A DNA stretch of 64,000 nt from Hymenolepis diminuta (taxonomy: Eukaryota > Platyhelminthes > Cestoda > Cyclophyllidea > Hymenolepididae). The notes beneath the pieces were generated by a model. The model did no database searches. It was given only the letters and a program-made list of their open reading frames with translations, and had not been told where the DNA came from. Positions 23,224-36,800 of the stretch are shown here, piece by piece; the first letter of the stretch is position 1; each line of letters begins with the position of its first letter. The translations under genes were made by a program, and so were the position numbers. Where the stretch lies: NCBI GenBank assembly GCA_900708905.1, contig CAADRB010000039.1:298816-362815 (forward strand). The letters are read 5' to 3'.

Positions 23224-26200
23224 ATGAGTGGAAATCAGGGGATGCAGATGCTCATCCCTCTTGTAAATAAATTGCAAGATGCATTCGCTTCCCTTAGCGT
23301 TCCTTTGAATTTGGACCTTCCACAAATCGCGGTAGTTGGATCACAAAGTGCTGGAAAGAGTTCAGTTCTAGAAAACTTTGTTGGAAGGGATTTTCTTCCT
23401 CGTGGTTCCGGCATCGTTACCAGAAGACCACTGATTCTGCAACTTATTCATGGTCCTACCGGTTTGTATAGCATTAATTTGATTTCATTCGTTTTTAGAA
23501 TATGCTGAGTTCCTGCACTTAAAGAATAAACATTTCACAAACTTTGATGATGTTCGCAGGGAGATTGAGGCTGAAACTGATCGAGTGACGGGTAAAAACA
23601 AGGGTATCTCGAATATCCCTATAAATCTTCGAGTATACTCTCCACAAGGTATGTTCTTTTCTTACTAACTTAATGTCCACATAGTCTTGAATCTCACTCT
23701 CATCGACTTGCCGGGCCTGACGAAAGTACCAGTTGGAGATCAGCCTCACGATATCGAGCAGCAAATTAGAAGCATGATCTTAGAATTTATAGAGCCAGAA
23801 AATACACTTATATTAGCTGTAACCCCAGCGAACTCCGACTTGGCCAACTCTGATGCTCTTAAAATTGCCAAAGAAGTTGATCCAACAGGAATCCGAACTA
23901 TCGGTGTGGTCACGAAGTTGGATTTAATGGATGCTGGCACAGATGCCCGAGAAGTCCTGGAGAATCGAGTTTTTCCTTTGCGTCGGGGTTATGTGGGTGT
24001 TGTTAACCGAAGTCAAAGAGACATAGACGGCCGAAAAGACATACAAGCTGCTATGGCGAGTGAAAGGAAGTTCTTTCTTAGTCATCCTGCCTACAGACAC
24101 ATGGCTGATAGAATGGGCACAGGTTATCTTCAGGCTACATTGAATCAGCAGCTGACTAATCACATTCGAGATACCCTACCGACTCTGAGAAATCGTCTCC
24201 AAACTCAAATGCTGAGTCTGGAAAAGGACGTTGAGGCGTTTAAAAGTCTGAGACCTGACGATCCCTCCTATAAAACCAAGGCTCTCATTCAGTAAGTATG
24301 ACTCATCATCCGCTGAGGCCTACGGAACGGGTTTATTTACTTATGTTCGTAACACTGTGTGTATCTTAAATGTAGGCCTGCAGCAGCCTGGTAAATGAAA
24401 GTATAAGTGTGACTATTTGTTATTGTTTATTATCCCCCAGTTTGGTGAATAATTTCTCGGAGAAGTTCGTCAACGCGATTGATGGTCATTCGGGTGCAAT
24501 CAGTGTGGATTCCCTTTCCGGGGGTGCTGAGATCAATCGAATCTTTCATGAGCGCTTTCCTCTGGACTTGTTTGAGGTAAATTGCCCTTATTCGAGCTCT
24601 GATATACTTGAAAGTCTGATTCTCTATTACTGTGTATACTAATCCATTTTGAGTGAGCTTATTTGAATAAGATTTGAGTGTTATTTAGTAGAGAGGGTGT
24701 TTAGAGTGGATTGCTTGGCTAATCGGTGTTTTTTTTTTTTTTGAGGATTTACAAAGAGTTTTTATGTGAGATAAGAGAGAAATGACATGCGACTATCCCA
24801 CTGAGCTATGTTGATTAATAGTTATGCAAATGTTATAGATCGTTTTGTCGTATGCATATGTGTTAATGTCTCGCGTTCTAAAGCACCCAAAGTATTATTG
24901 CGATATTAGGAGGCCGTAATTCATCGTGTTCAGCTATGTTTCGTCTCCCGGTTGATGAAATGTCTTCACTGCCACTTGAGAGGTATATTTGTAGGCATCG
25001 CGTACTCGACTAGCTCTCAATGAATCTGCGGTTAGTGCCTTGTTTTAGTTTGCTTCCTTCGTTTGAATTGCTATATTCAAATAAGGTCGGAAAAATGAGA
25101 GCTATGCTGTCTGTGATATTTAAATCATGAATATGCCATGAGACTCCGGCTGAGGGAGTAATCTTACTGAATGTAGCAGTGAAGATGTTAGACTATAACT
25201 TAACATGCAACCTCTTTCCCCGATCAGAATGTCAAAGGAATGTGATTATAAATAAAAAGAGATCAGCTCAAAAGTATAAAACAAGCACGTTGAGACATGA
25301 TTCACACAGAGTATGCGTAAAAAACGCAACCGTCGTTTTATTTGTCGTAGTTACACGTGCATAGATAATTTTAGTTGTGAAGGCATACATTCAACTCTAA
25401 TTTTGTTTCTTCACTTGTTATTTTTATGCATTATCCTTCCTGCATATTTTCATTTATAACTCCTCTGTTATTGAGGTTCTTTATTCTTCAATTTTAGATT
25501 CAAATAGATGAAAAGGCTCTGAGACGAGAGATCGCCTACGCTATTCGCAACGTTCAGGGTATTCGGTAGGTGGCATTTCTGGTTTCTCTGTGTGATTCCT
25601 CACAAAATGCATGCTGTCATGTGACAATCCCCTTAAGTGTGCACAGACCCTTTCTCAGTTGACAGTGTTTTAAGTCCTTTTCTCAAGATTACTAGTTCGT
25701 ATTTTAATATGATCATTTTGGTGTCTATTTTTTTGTGGAACGTCGCTCAACATCGATGACTACACTCCAAACTCATTGATTTAAGTATTTACAACCCTTC
25801 TTTTGGGTAGAAGTGTATCCTGGAATCCCCCTTTTGTTGCGGTTGATTGCTGGATGTGCACTGATGAGCATTGACCTTCTGACTTCTGACTTGGTTGACG
25901 CGCACGTTAACCGTCGCGAAATCGGTGAAATGCTAATTAATATTTTATTAGATCTATTTATTCCATATGATTAGTAAAAATAATTAGCTAATGTTCATTA
26001 CTGAAATACTATAAATAGATATGTAAAGGTTTCAATATTACACTTATCGAGGGTTAATGATATAAACTGTGAAGACTTTGTTCTTGTCAAATAAAGTTTT
26101 CACTGTAGTTCTTTACCCTCTTTACCATCTAGATACTAGAAAAGTTTATTCTGGTTTATTAATTTTCAAGATGATTGGGGGGACTATTGAACTGGCTCTG

Positions 26201-27559
26201 AGAATCAAAGTTTTGCAATTTATCATGTTACAACAGAATCTATTTGCTTAAGATGAAAAAAATTATGGTTGTATCTTTGGAAATCGTATTAGCCGGTATT
26301 TAGTTTTTTTAGTGGATAAGATTCCTGTGACTTTCTTTTAATATTAACAACTGATAGAATTGAATACCTTTTCCCAGTTACAAGCTAAGGCCGACACATA
26401 CGGCCCATCTTCATATTTAGCAAGTAACTGTTTCGGATTCAGTAGGCAACTTTAACTTTCTGATGTCGCCATAATTTCTAGAAAAGTTGAGTATCACTCA
26501 GCTTCAAATGTGGGTGATGCAATTACTATTTATGTCAACAATACAGTAATTTAATGCCATATTAGAGCATCAAACGGGAATGCTAGTTTACAGCTCTTCA
26601 ATTTTCTTATCTGAATTGTCATTCAGGTCTTTTTTGTCAGAATTTCAACATGTTTTTATGTTGTTTATGCACTGTTGTTATGTTTTCAGGGGCGGTCTTT
26701 TCACTCCCGACCAGGCTTTTGATGTGATCGTACGAGACCGCATCGGTCGTCTGCTGTCACCCACTTTGGCTTGCGTTGATCGAGTTGTCACTAAGCTCTC
26801 AGGGATTGTGCACTCTTGTCTCGAACAGGTTGGTCTACTTTGAACTCACATTGCAATTTCTCACATTTCTTCACACAGATGAGCAGCTATCCCCGCCTTG
26901 CCGACGAAGTGGAACGCGCCATCAATTCACGAATTCGTGAGTCTGAGGTGAAGACGAAAGATCAGTTGCGCTCCCTTACTGACTACCAACTCGCCTACAT
27001 GAATACCAATCATGAGGACTTCATTGGATTTAACAAGTATGTTCCATTAATTTGCGCCAAATACATAGCCGTCGCACAGCCGTTAACGTGGCACATATTG
27101 TGGAGGGTGAAATTGAATACTTATATCCTCAAAGTGCGATTTCTCTTGGGCTAGAGCTCTGGTTTTTCTATAAGATCTAATAATCGTAAGATGTTGGGGA
27201 AGGTTGGGTTTGGCTACAGCTTATTTTGAGGTCTATTCAGTGGTGAAGTGCTATGGGTGTTATTTTCGGAGCGTTTTGGCGACCCCTTTTTCAATTCTAT
27301 TTCTAATAATAGAAAAAATGTGCATCTAGAGCTGCGACAGATTAAAAATTGAGTCGATGTCATCTCCACAGATGTAGGGTTGTTGTTTGAAAGTGAATTC
27401 AATGTTAATGAACTAGTTAAACTTTAAGCTTACTGGGGGGAATTTCTGAGACATCTTTTGGCATGGCATGACTCTCATAATCAACACCTAAATCCTTTGC
27501 CTTTCAGTGCAGATCCTCAGAATGCGAATCAGTCAGCAAAACAGAAGCTTGGTAACCAG
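23224..27559 (+). CDS. DNM: Dynamin: GTPase and middle/stalk exons (1-8)
   Basis: Residues 1-516. Signature stretches include [57 protein letters not shown] and [17 protein letters not shown]. The middle domain has [20 protein letters not shown] and [13 protein letters not shown], the last being near-invariant in dynamins. The introns here are very small at first (37 and 36 bp after exons 1 and 2) and grow to about 1 kb. Confidence 0.95.
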
Positions 27560-30500
27560 GTGAGTTTTCATCCTTTCTCGTTTGCCTGAGTCACTTGTGG
27601 TGTCTAACACACTTCTCTTGCCACCATGTCCTACCTAACTCTAGTCACCTGGCCGTCAACGTCGAGCTGTTAATACGGTTAGCACTCCCTCACCTCCGTT
27701 TTTGTTTTCTCTTGTGTGTATGTCTATTCCTCTCTCTAAAACGACAGCTTTGTGTCGCTTCCTATTTGTGCGAGTGCGGCCGTGCTTTACTGCTGTTGTG
27801 TTTGGTAGGCTCCCTCTTCCTGGTCTGGTGTACTTTGGTGGCAATTTTCGTTTAATGTGTTATTTTTGGTCGCTATTATTTAAATTTGCATAATTGCTGT
27901 TGTTCGTTAGAATCCAATCCTACTGAGGTATTTTTTTATCACTCCCTACTCATTATGTCTTTCTGTTCGGCCGCATTCAAGTCCTTGTGGTGGTGTCGCC
28001 TTCATTATTGAGGCTACTCGGTTCGATGCATTATTTAATTTATCCATTTGACTAGGTAGCGGATTCAGTCCTAAGTTGACAATCCTGGGGTCTGGACTGT
28101 CTTGTCCGATTTCTAGTGTGAGGAACTAGGATATCAAGGATAGGATAAGATACGCCTTTACGAGAATTCTGTGTGAGGTTTACTGACGAACTATAATTAA
28201 GTATACAGGTCCATGAACATCGCGGACACCTGTGACAATAGTGAGGCGACCGGGCCATATCCAAAATGCGGATTTCTGGACATCATATCATCTCGTACAG
28301 AATTTGTAACAGCTTAATCGTCATTTCCTTCTTATAGTGGAAGCAACTGAGGAAAGTTTCCTTCATTGGGCTATGGTAAGACTTAATAGTAATAGGGTAA
28401 ATCCGTCGTTTCCAGCTATACCAACCCATTGTTGGCATTGATTCACAATTTTGTTTAACAGTAAGTTGCGTGATAGATTGAATTTATTCATTTGTTCTTT
28501 TGTACATTTATTAATTTCAGTTTGTGTGTCATTATTATTTTTGAATAAACATTGAGATTAGAAAAGCTATTATTACTTAATTTGTTGAATGGTCTTTAAT
28601 TGTGATGTGATCTTAATTGATGCCCATAAAGTAAAATTGGCAACTTTCTGAGTCATTGATCAATCGCTTGCGCAATGTTATCTTAATTACTCCCTCTCCC
28701 CCTCCCCTTTGCGTGTATGTGGAATTTTAATTTCTTCTCTGGCCTGTTGGCACGTCGATTTTGATCTAACATTTTTGTGTTTGTTCCTTCAACAGGTCAT
28801 CTGCAGTGGCTGGCTGGCGTTACTCAATGAAAAAGTGCTTCGTGGTGGAAGCAGGTACTACTGGTTCGTTCTCACAACCGAATCGCTCACTTGGTACCGC
28901 AATGAGGAGGTGAGTCAATATTTTTATTTCTTGCAGTGTTGTTTAAATTTTATGGATTTTTATTATTCATCAAGTGAAGTAGTTAGAGGGAAATTTCTAT
29001 CTAGTGGCACGTGCAATTGATGGCTCTCAATTCACTCGCATATCTATTAAAAATGGTACTCTCCAGTTCTTCATGTTTGTAATGTTTTGGTAGTTCATGC
29101 TCTCGAATGCTTTTCTGCTGAGAACACAAACCAGTAAGGCAATGTGATAATAAACAACAGAGACTATCCACTTCAAAGTAAAAATATATTTTTTTAATTT
29201 TTAGTCAAGTAGACGTGTTTAAACAAAGTCTCAACTTATTGATTTAGTCTAGAATATTTGCGTACAGGGATCCAACCAGTGACCAACGCTCATAGTTTTC
29301 AGTGTTCGTTTATTAAATAGGAAGTTGGGACCTGCCCAACTTGAAATATTTATATCCCAATAGTAGGTGGATGGTCTTTGTTAGGATATTCTGAAGTCTA
29401 TTGACATCACCAATAAGGGGGACAGAAACGTGTCCATATATGCAAAGGTAGGACAAAACTTGAGTCCTACATGTAGAGGATGACGGAGATGAAGGTCACT
29501 GTTGTTAGGTATTTTTGGTTTTTGTTGACCTCATTCAGTAAGTAGCACGAACCTCTAAAGTCCAGTACTTTTGGGGTGAATTTGTACTTTATTTATTGTT
29601 ATTACTCTTTTTGGCAAACTTTAATGTTGAATGAAAGTGTCTAGCTTGACGTTAACCATTTCTTATGTAATAGCATAAGCACAGGATGCCTCTAAGCTTC
29701 ATTTGCATATAAATATGTGAAGGTCCATTGGGATGACTGAGCATTCATGGGATAAGATTTTGTGTGCCTGACCATCGAATGAAAGCGTTGACACAAGTAC
29801 TTGATCGCTGGAATGTTAATCAAAATAGCTTTGACTCAGAGTTGATCAATTATGATTGATAAATTGATTGGTGGTCATCCAGGGATTGGGTTGATATTTC
29901 ACAAAGGACAGTTGATATTTGACTCAGGTATAGCTGAGTAAGTACTGAATCAGAGGTATCCAAATGCTTTCATATGTTTCTTTGTATGTAATTGGAAGCT
30001 GCTATGGTTGTGCTGTTCAGTGGACGCCCTCTGATTTACGCCGTTAGATTTCGAACTTGTATCATCGGAAGAATCCGTATACATAATATTGGTGTCTTAC
30101 GATATCTTGCCATGGGTGCACAACTTTCAGATATTGACTGCTAGGAATAATTGTCGGGAAATCTTTAATACTAGGAATTAACGATTATTGATTGAAGTCA
30201 CTAACTTCAGCATAATAGAATATTCCAGATTATGATGCAACAAGAACCAAATACAAATTTTTTTCTTCCAGGAACGTGAAAAGAAGTTCGTTCTGCCACT
30301 AGAAGGTCTCAAACAACGGGCTGATGACACAGCCTTCTTACGCCGCCCAAACTTCAGCCTCTTCCATTCAGATCCAAAAGTGAACATCTACAAGGAATTC
30401 AAGGCTTTAGATTTGGCCGCAGATAACGTTAACACCCGAGACAACTGGAAGGGAGCTCTACTCCGAGTCGGTGTCTTCCCTGAAAAGTCGAAACAAGTTC

Positions 30501-33500
30501 AGGAAGAAGAGGTGAGCTGTTTCAACTCTAAATAAATAATACACCTAACTGAGGCGTCATTGATTGGCGGTTTTTTAGCCGGGCCGATTTACTCTCCTCC
30601 CATTTGTACCTTATTTGTCTCAACAAGGCGTTCTTATTATATTTGTAAGAATTAGCCTCTTCTCAAAATGACAATAATTTTACGTACCGTGCGTCAGTGG
30701 ATATATAGGTTCCATTAACCATAGCCTCTCAGATTTAGGGAAATTAAGGGGGGGGGGGGTAGTTATCTTGGCTATTGTCTTTCAATCGTGTCCCTAATCT
30801 TTACATCTGCCTTCTCTTTTCAGGCTGAAGATGATTTGAACCAAGGTAATAACCCCATTCTCAAGCGACAGGTTGAGACTATTCGCAACCTGGTACAGTC
30901 CTATATGAAGATTGTGACCAAAACCCAACTTGATTTGGTTCCAAAGATCACCATGCACCTTCTAATAGATGATGTAAGTCGGTTCCATCTCTACCTACTA
31001 GCCGGTTTCAATAGTCTGGTGTTTATGCAGTCTCTTTCCTTGGCATTAAAAGTGCATTGGGTCCCTGTTGTGAAAGGCGAAAATTTGCCGTTGTTGCGTA
31101 CTCCTGTAAATCTCCTCTTATAAACTTGCTCAATGACCTTGTTTTTGTTCTTTTAGGTCAAGAAGTATTTGAAATCGGATCTGTTGCCTATTCTTTATGC
31201 ACTTGATGCGGTATGTTTAATTATTTAATCAAATGGGAATGTTTGAGAATAAGAAGTAGATTTGGGGGGAGTAAAGACGATGGGTGTTATAAGTTAGTGT
31301 TTTCTTTCGAGTTCGAGTTGGACTTAGTGCCTCTTTGTCCTAACGCCTTAATGGTCCGGGATAATTGAGGAAAGGAGGTTGGTTTATATTTTTGTTTGAC
31401 GGACACTGAGGGAGAATTTTATTGAATGCCAACTTTTCAAGACTTAAGTTTCGTGTTATTTTTGCATTCCGAAGTGCGTAGTAGGCAGTGTTGTGCGACT
31501 TTCAAAGTATTATTAGATCTGTTTAAGTAGTAATGGATGAAGCAGCAGAATTAGTATCCGCCTTGAAATTGCATGGGGAACCAAAATTTTTGTCTATCTA
31601 TAAGTGTAAGTGCTGCTCGGATTGATTTCGGTTGTTCTTATTTGCAGAACCGTCTGATGGAGGAGTCGCCGGAAGAAAAGCGCAGAAAGCAAGACTTGGT
31701 GACAATGTATAACACTATGAAGGAGGCCCTGAATATAATAGCTGATGTGACGACTCACACTATCACGACTCCTGTTCCTCCACCTATTACTGATGACTTG
31801 TTTAACTCGGTCTGTTAATTTGTCTTATATCTTTTAAAACCATACCATTGAAATAATAATAAGCTGTTTAGGAAGGGAAAGGCGACGGTAGCTCTCAGAG
31901 ATCTGCCACAGGACCTTCTCGTCCCTCAGTTGGGCCAAGTAGAGGCAGTCCCTCAATTAGTGGCAGCGGCAACTCTCCGGCTCTTCAAGCACGTGTTGCT
32001 CCTTCCGTCCCTCCGACTTCACGACCTTTAAATGCGGGTCCCCCTCCCCCATCGGTTTCTGTGTAAGTCCTTTATTATCTCACTCGTTTGAAGCTAGTCC
32101 TTTTCTAGCTATCGAATCTAAAGTCATCACTACTGATAGGTCTCCCACGGCATTTTATCGTGGTTCTAAGTAAGCTTATGCTTAAACAATTAATTTTAAA
32201 TCCACGAAATATAAACGCCTTCTCTGTGCATATTATTAAGAGATTGCACTGATTTTTATCGTGGTTCAAAGAAAGATCAAACTCATACACATTCAAACTT
32301 TCTGACATTATCGCTATAGTAATTATAAACCTAATCTTTAACTTGCAATAGAGGCTTTGACCATCTTGAGTAAGAAACTCGGAGTAATTTGCATTATTTC
32401 ATAAAATGTTATCGAGACATTGGCATCTTTTCTTCTAACCTCAGATCGCCTGGAGATTCTTATGAAAGGTAAATATCTGTACCTTTGATTATACACACAT
32501 ACACACACACACACACACACACATGCAATTTGGTTTTGCTGTGGGATATGATTAGGAATAGTGGTAGAGATAGTTTGATTAACTACAACCAATCATTCAC
32601 ACCGGTATTTAATTCTCACCCGCCTTGCGTTATTAACCCAATTCATTTACCCCACTTCCCTCAAACACAAACCCGCGCGCACCACAAACAGTCGAACGGC
32701 TCCCCTAATCCCACAACCCGCTCTCGCGTTGCATGCAAGTAATTCAACTGGTGATCTCTTTGGTTCTGGTGGTGGTTTCCCTAACTATTCCTCATCCACA
32801 ATCAACAATCATCGCGCTGCCTCAACCATTGCGCCTCCTCCCATGTTCTCCTCCTCCTCATCTAACCCCCTCACTTCCAGCTCTTCTTCCACTTGGAATA
32901 GCAACAACAATGCGGGCCTGAAGATGTTCGATCCGATGGCTAATTATTCAGGGAATACCACGCCGACGGCTACCAACAACGGTCCTGTTGCTGGTGGTGC
33001 TCGAGCTCTGGCCTCTCTTTTCGAGTAAGTTTTCTCTCAAGAAAACAAGGGCTGTTTTGTCTTTACTAAGGTATTGAGGGTGCTTCAATATTCATGCAAG
33101 AAGTTTTGCAGATCTGTAAATGGTTTATAATTTTATATATCGATCTCGATGGTCTACTCCAATAAGTCTCGATCTTTTCCGTTTTCCACTCTTAAGAAAT
33201 GAATTAAGCCAGGAGATATCGGTGTGACTGGAACGGCACTTCGTTTTTATTTATCATTTAAAAAGTAAATCTTGCCTAATTTTCATATCGAGTGTGGTTT
33301 TCTGTAATTGGGAATTCCCTAGTGTTTTGGGTAAATGACTATTTTATAGTTATTAATTGGGATAAAAATTTACTTCATTCTTGGAGATGCGTCCCTTGAG
33401 TATCCAGCATTTTAATCATAAAGATGTAAACTGTATTTGCCTAAGCATAGCGGTGAATATTTTTCTCGAGAATACACAGTTCATTTCCTAACCCTGAGCC

Positions 33501-33886
33501 GGTCAATAAGTATTGCTTTTTTCGCGTGATTGTTATGCTCTTCTTGTTTGCAATACTTCTTATTGTCCACAGATCTTACGTGAATTTTGAGGATCCTCCA
33601 GTATGTTTCACTTGCTTACAATTTGTTTGATTGTCTAGTTTTCCTTGCCTTTCCCTAAATGGGTAAGTTAATCTCAATGGTGCATGAAGTTGATGCTCGT
33701 ATTTTCTCTACTTCCTCCCCCCTCCCCTTATTTGTATCGTGTGTGTTTAGTTTGTCTACTTATTGAATTTCAGTAGATAGTTTGGAATGAGATTTTTGCT
33801 TGATGTTATTGTTCCTATTTTCTTTCTCCACCCATAGAAGTCGTACGGTTCCTCAATCCGGGCCACCGATTCCACCAAGGCCGTAA
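23224..33886 (+). CDS. DNM: Dynamin, classical large GTPase, complete
   Basis: Sixteen coding exons: 23224-23461, 23499-23648, 23685-24291, 24441-24576, 25498-25565, 26690-26828, 26879-27036, 27508-27559, 28796-28909, 30272-30511, 30824-30973, 31157-31210, 31648-31809, 31872-32062, 32692-33024, 33838-33886. All GT..AG phases agree, giving 946 codons (human DNM1 is about 864 aa). The order is GTPase, middle/stalk, PH, GED, proline-rich tail. Residues 39-46 are the P-loop GSQSAGKS, T66 is in the switch I TRRP, 137-140 is DLPG and 206-209 is TKLD; all catalytic positions are present. Role: self-assembling GTPase that severs clathrin-coated vesicle necks at the plasma membrane. The start [10 protein letters not shown] fits the family, and a 3' splice site lies 5 bp upstream, so the 5' UTR is spliced. 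One copy only is seen in the window. Confidence 0.96.
24577..26689 (+). other. Dynamin introns 4 and 5 around the 68-nt exon
   Basis: Two introns (24,577-25,497 and 25,566-26,689) flank exon 5. I looked for a second version of the middle-domain exon, as in the alternative exon pair of vertebrate DNM1, and found none. A poly-T run lies at about 24,729-24,742. Confidence 0.5.
27560..28795 (+). other. Dynamin intron between middle and PH exons
   Basis: 1.2 kb. It holds a good cassette-exon candidate at 27,645-27,677 and a 38-nt splice-flanked segment at 28,338-28,375 that would break the frame. Confidence 0.5.
27645..27677 (+). CDS. DNM: Candidate 33-nt cassette exon of dynamin
   Basis: Preceded by CTAACTCTAG and followed by GTTAGC. 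It is phase 0 at both ends, exactly like the flanking exons 8 and 9, and encodes [11 protein letters not shown]. Inclusion would add a basic stretch in the linker just before the PH domain. Not required for an intact protein, so alternative use is inferred. Confidence 0.45.
28796..30511 (+). CDS. DNM: Dynamin: PH-domain exons (9-10)
   Basis: Residues 517-634. These contain [40 protein letters not shown] and [15 protein letters not shown], the last like WKASFLRAGVYPE in the family. The domain binds phosphoinositides at the vesicle neck. Both exons are phase 0. The intron between them is 1.36 kb and holds no recognised gene. Confidence 0.92.
30824..31809 (+). CDS. DNM: Dynamin: GED exons (11-13)
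   Basis: Residues 635-756. [20 protein letters not shown] and [20 protein letters not shown] match the GTPase effector domain. It ends at [12 protein letters not shown], as dynamins end their GED. The exon 13 donor is a weak GTCTGT; reading through it ends within two codons. Confidence 0.92.
31872..33886 (+). CDS. DNM: Dynamin: proline/serine-rich tail exons (14-16)
   Basis: Residues 757-946. Exon 14 has [19 protein letters not shown]; exon 15 is Ser/Asn/Thr-rich ([19 protein letters not shown]); exon 16 ends [14 protein letters not shown] and TAA. The PxxP motifs would bind SH3 adaptors. The tail is poorer in Pro and richer in Ser/Asn than vertebrate tails. The stop TAA (33,884-33,886) sits inside a perfect donor-like GTAAGT, so the transcript could instead splice on. 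Confidence 0.82.
32501..32523. repeat. (AC)n microsatellite
   Basis: Eleven or so AC units in dynamin intron 14, with further AC-rich sequence just upstream. Confidence 0.95.
33573..33600 (+). other. DNM: Possible 28-nt alternative microexon of dynamin
   Basis: Flanked by TGTCCACAG and GTATGT. Included after exon 15 it reads [10 protein letters not shown] and shifts exon 16 into [15 protein letters not shown], replacing the PPIPPRP end. Length and splice sites fit, but a coding role is unproven. Confidence 0.25.
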
Positions 33887-36800
33887 GTTTTCCCTATCTA
33901 TAGATGTCATATGGTTATTTTTTATTTTCACAATAAGGGCTTAAGGAGACATATAGATTAGTTTAATCTAACACCACTTTGCTATTCGAAGCTCTGGTAA
34001 AACATGAACGTGTCTTCTACTAACAAATATTCAAATCGTAGAACGGGTTGTTGAAGGCTTACCATAATATGATGTTAATTAGCTCCATTGTCATAAGATG
34101 CATTAAAAGAATAGTGCATTCATGCCGCTGGCTCAATAACAACTGAGGTAATTATGGAAAGGGAGGATTAAGAGACAATAAAGGAATTTCCTGCTGAATT
34201 ATAAAATTTTGCGGGCATAGATGTATCGCATAGGTTGTTATGGCAGTGAGTTCCTTTTGACAAATTCCTGATTATTTATGTTGGTCTATTCTGGAAGTGG
34301 GTAGACGTCAGCGCGCTAAATAGGGTTACTCAATCTTGAGATGGTCAATACGCACATCTCACACATTGTTTTCTTGCCCATTTATTACACAGATATTCCT
34401 ATAAAGCACGTGGATTCATTCTGGTATTCTCAGAAGTCCGTGAATTATTACTGCACTGGATGCTTTTTAAACTGTCAGAATCAACCAAAGGGTTAGATGA
34501 ATTGAATACATTCCTACTAATCAGTGACCTTTCTTTTTCGCTAGAAACTAAACTGGAGGACTTACATCAGTCGATCTTTTGAAGTTCTTCATCATCAAAA
34601 TCACTACTTGGTGCTTTCGACGATTTTCCTTCGACATTTTCAATTTAATAGACGCCTACGTCGATTATTACTTTTCTACCTTGCCTTATTACTGGTATTC
34701 AATCTTTCAAAACTTATGCTCTTCCTCGTTGAGTTTATCGTCCTCCTTCCCTCTGTCGATCATTTTCTCCTAATTTTTTAAGGATGTCAATTTATTCTAA
34801 CAGGATACTTTTACCGTTTGCAGATATTGGTCCACAAGCACCACACACAAACAAGAAAACTAGTTTATATCCTCTCACTGTCCTGCCTTGTGGTCTAAGT
34901 TGTAGTAGTGGGAAGCCGATATTAACATCCTACAAGGTAGAACATAAGGCAGGAGGATTTAGGGTGGGGAAGGTACCACATCGGCATTGGATTTGTACTT
35001 CTCATTACTAACTGTCATGCTTACAGGTTTCGTTCGCTAACAGGAAGCTTAGGGTGGCCAAGATCGCCTCGGTATCACTTATCTGCGAATCCAAAAGTAC
35101 ACAAAATACAGAAGTTAGCGTAGGGTAATTTTGATAGAAGGTCGGAGAATAAACTGAGGTATGAATAGTGATAACATACTATAGATCTAAGATTCAACTC
35201 GTCGCAGGAATTCGCAGGAAATAGTGTTGATATGATGAATATCGACTGTTTGAAGAAGCTGATCCCCATGGTTTTTTTCAATTACATATTTTTTGGCTTT
35301 TCTTGATCAAATCGGTTGTGGTGTCGTTAATAGATAAATAAAGTGTAGGAGTTATTGTTGTGCTGATGGGTGAATGCTCGCGGGGTCACCAAATTGTAGG
35401 GGTTAATGGACCAGAACCAGATCGTAGAAGCTAACAGATATCAGTAGCAATAGTTCCTCAAAATAGAACATAAATAATTGTGTAGGCCAAAACATATTGG
35501 ATAAACCGCGGAGAAGGCGGGGGAGATGGTGCATGTATGTGTAGGAGTGGAAATACAAGAACAGTTTCCATGAATCGCCTGGACAAGGACACGCGTGAGA
35601 GTATGAGTGTAGTGTACTTTAAAATGAAACAGGACCCTTATAGATAGAAAGAGGATCGATAAACTCATTTAAACATGACAGATAGAAGTTTGAGTGGACG
35701 TACTTTCATAAAGAATGTAAATAGAAGGTGATTTTCATAGCATAGGGGAGTTATCCTTCAAAAGCTACTTTAAAAGAGCTACCTTCCTTCAAAGATAGTG
35801 ATCTGCATAAAGGCTAGTAGGTAACAGCAACTTTTCCTAAATGAGAGGACTAGAGGTATACTGGGAAAACATAGATGAATGAGAAGAAAAGTGGAAGGAA
35901 ATAGAGTCTGAGTTGTAATTAATAGGGTGAATTATGGTACAATTATAAAGTTCTTTGTTTTTGTTTGTCTTTGAGCTACCAATGAAATCAGCTGACAATT
36001 AGGAGAGCACAGTTGTGATTCGAAATGAAAGAAAGTCATATTGTCATCTTTCTCTTTTTGGCATTTATATACGATGGTATTCGAATAATAGTTTTTCGCT
36101 TTTAGAAATTTTAGTCATAGCAACATTAATGGTAAGAAGAAGGATTAACGTTGTGCTACTAGTAGACTATCCTTCGATGTTGAGGCTAATTAAATAAATT
36201 GTATTACTATTATTCGGATCAAATTATTTTGCCTTTTAAGGTGATTTTTCGACAGGTATTAAGATATTTATAGTCAATAACTAGTGTATAGTTTAGCTAG
36301 GTGATGGGAGTCTTGAGAATCAGCTTGAACTACCATAAAGATATTGCGATTGTAAATCTGTTGCGACTTAGGTGCGACAGAATTTATATAGGGATGGCAT
36401 GGAAGTATGGGTGGATAATGCCTCAGTAGAAGAGGAGTAATCAATGAAAATGGCGTTAGGGGTAGTTCGTGGAACTGTGCCTTGTTTTTAGGCTCCCTCC
36501 TGTGCGATGTTTTAAATCCATCAGGTACATTAAACGATAGTGAACATGCAGAATTTGTCAAGATACAGATCTATAGTCCAGAATGGTAATGCATACTGAT
36601 TAAATATGATCTGTCGAAAAAATTGTCCTAGTGTGATAAATTGGTTTTAGACACCACAGGCTACTGACCCAAAATAGGGAGAAGAGGTCGCTTATCTCCT
36701 CTTAAATAGGTTAACTTAGTAAAGAGCTAACTCTCTAACAATAATAAACAAAGCGAGAATCAGCGGATGGAACCAGTCTGTTTCTTAGGTAATCGTTTGG

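Noticed and set aside
27560..28320. Long open stretches on both strands in the dynamin intron
   Set aside because: Overlapping ORFs with non-ATG starts and no protein similarity; only the 33-nt cassette fits dynamin phases.
28338..28375. 38-nt segment with TTATAG acceptor and GTAAGA donor in a dynamin intron
   Set aside because: Length is not a multiple of three while both neighbours are phase 0, so inclusion would break the PH domain. At most a poison exon.
29255..29300. tRNA-like B box (GGTTGGATCC) on the minus strand
   Set aside because: No A box or cloverleaf can be folded around it by eye.
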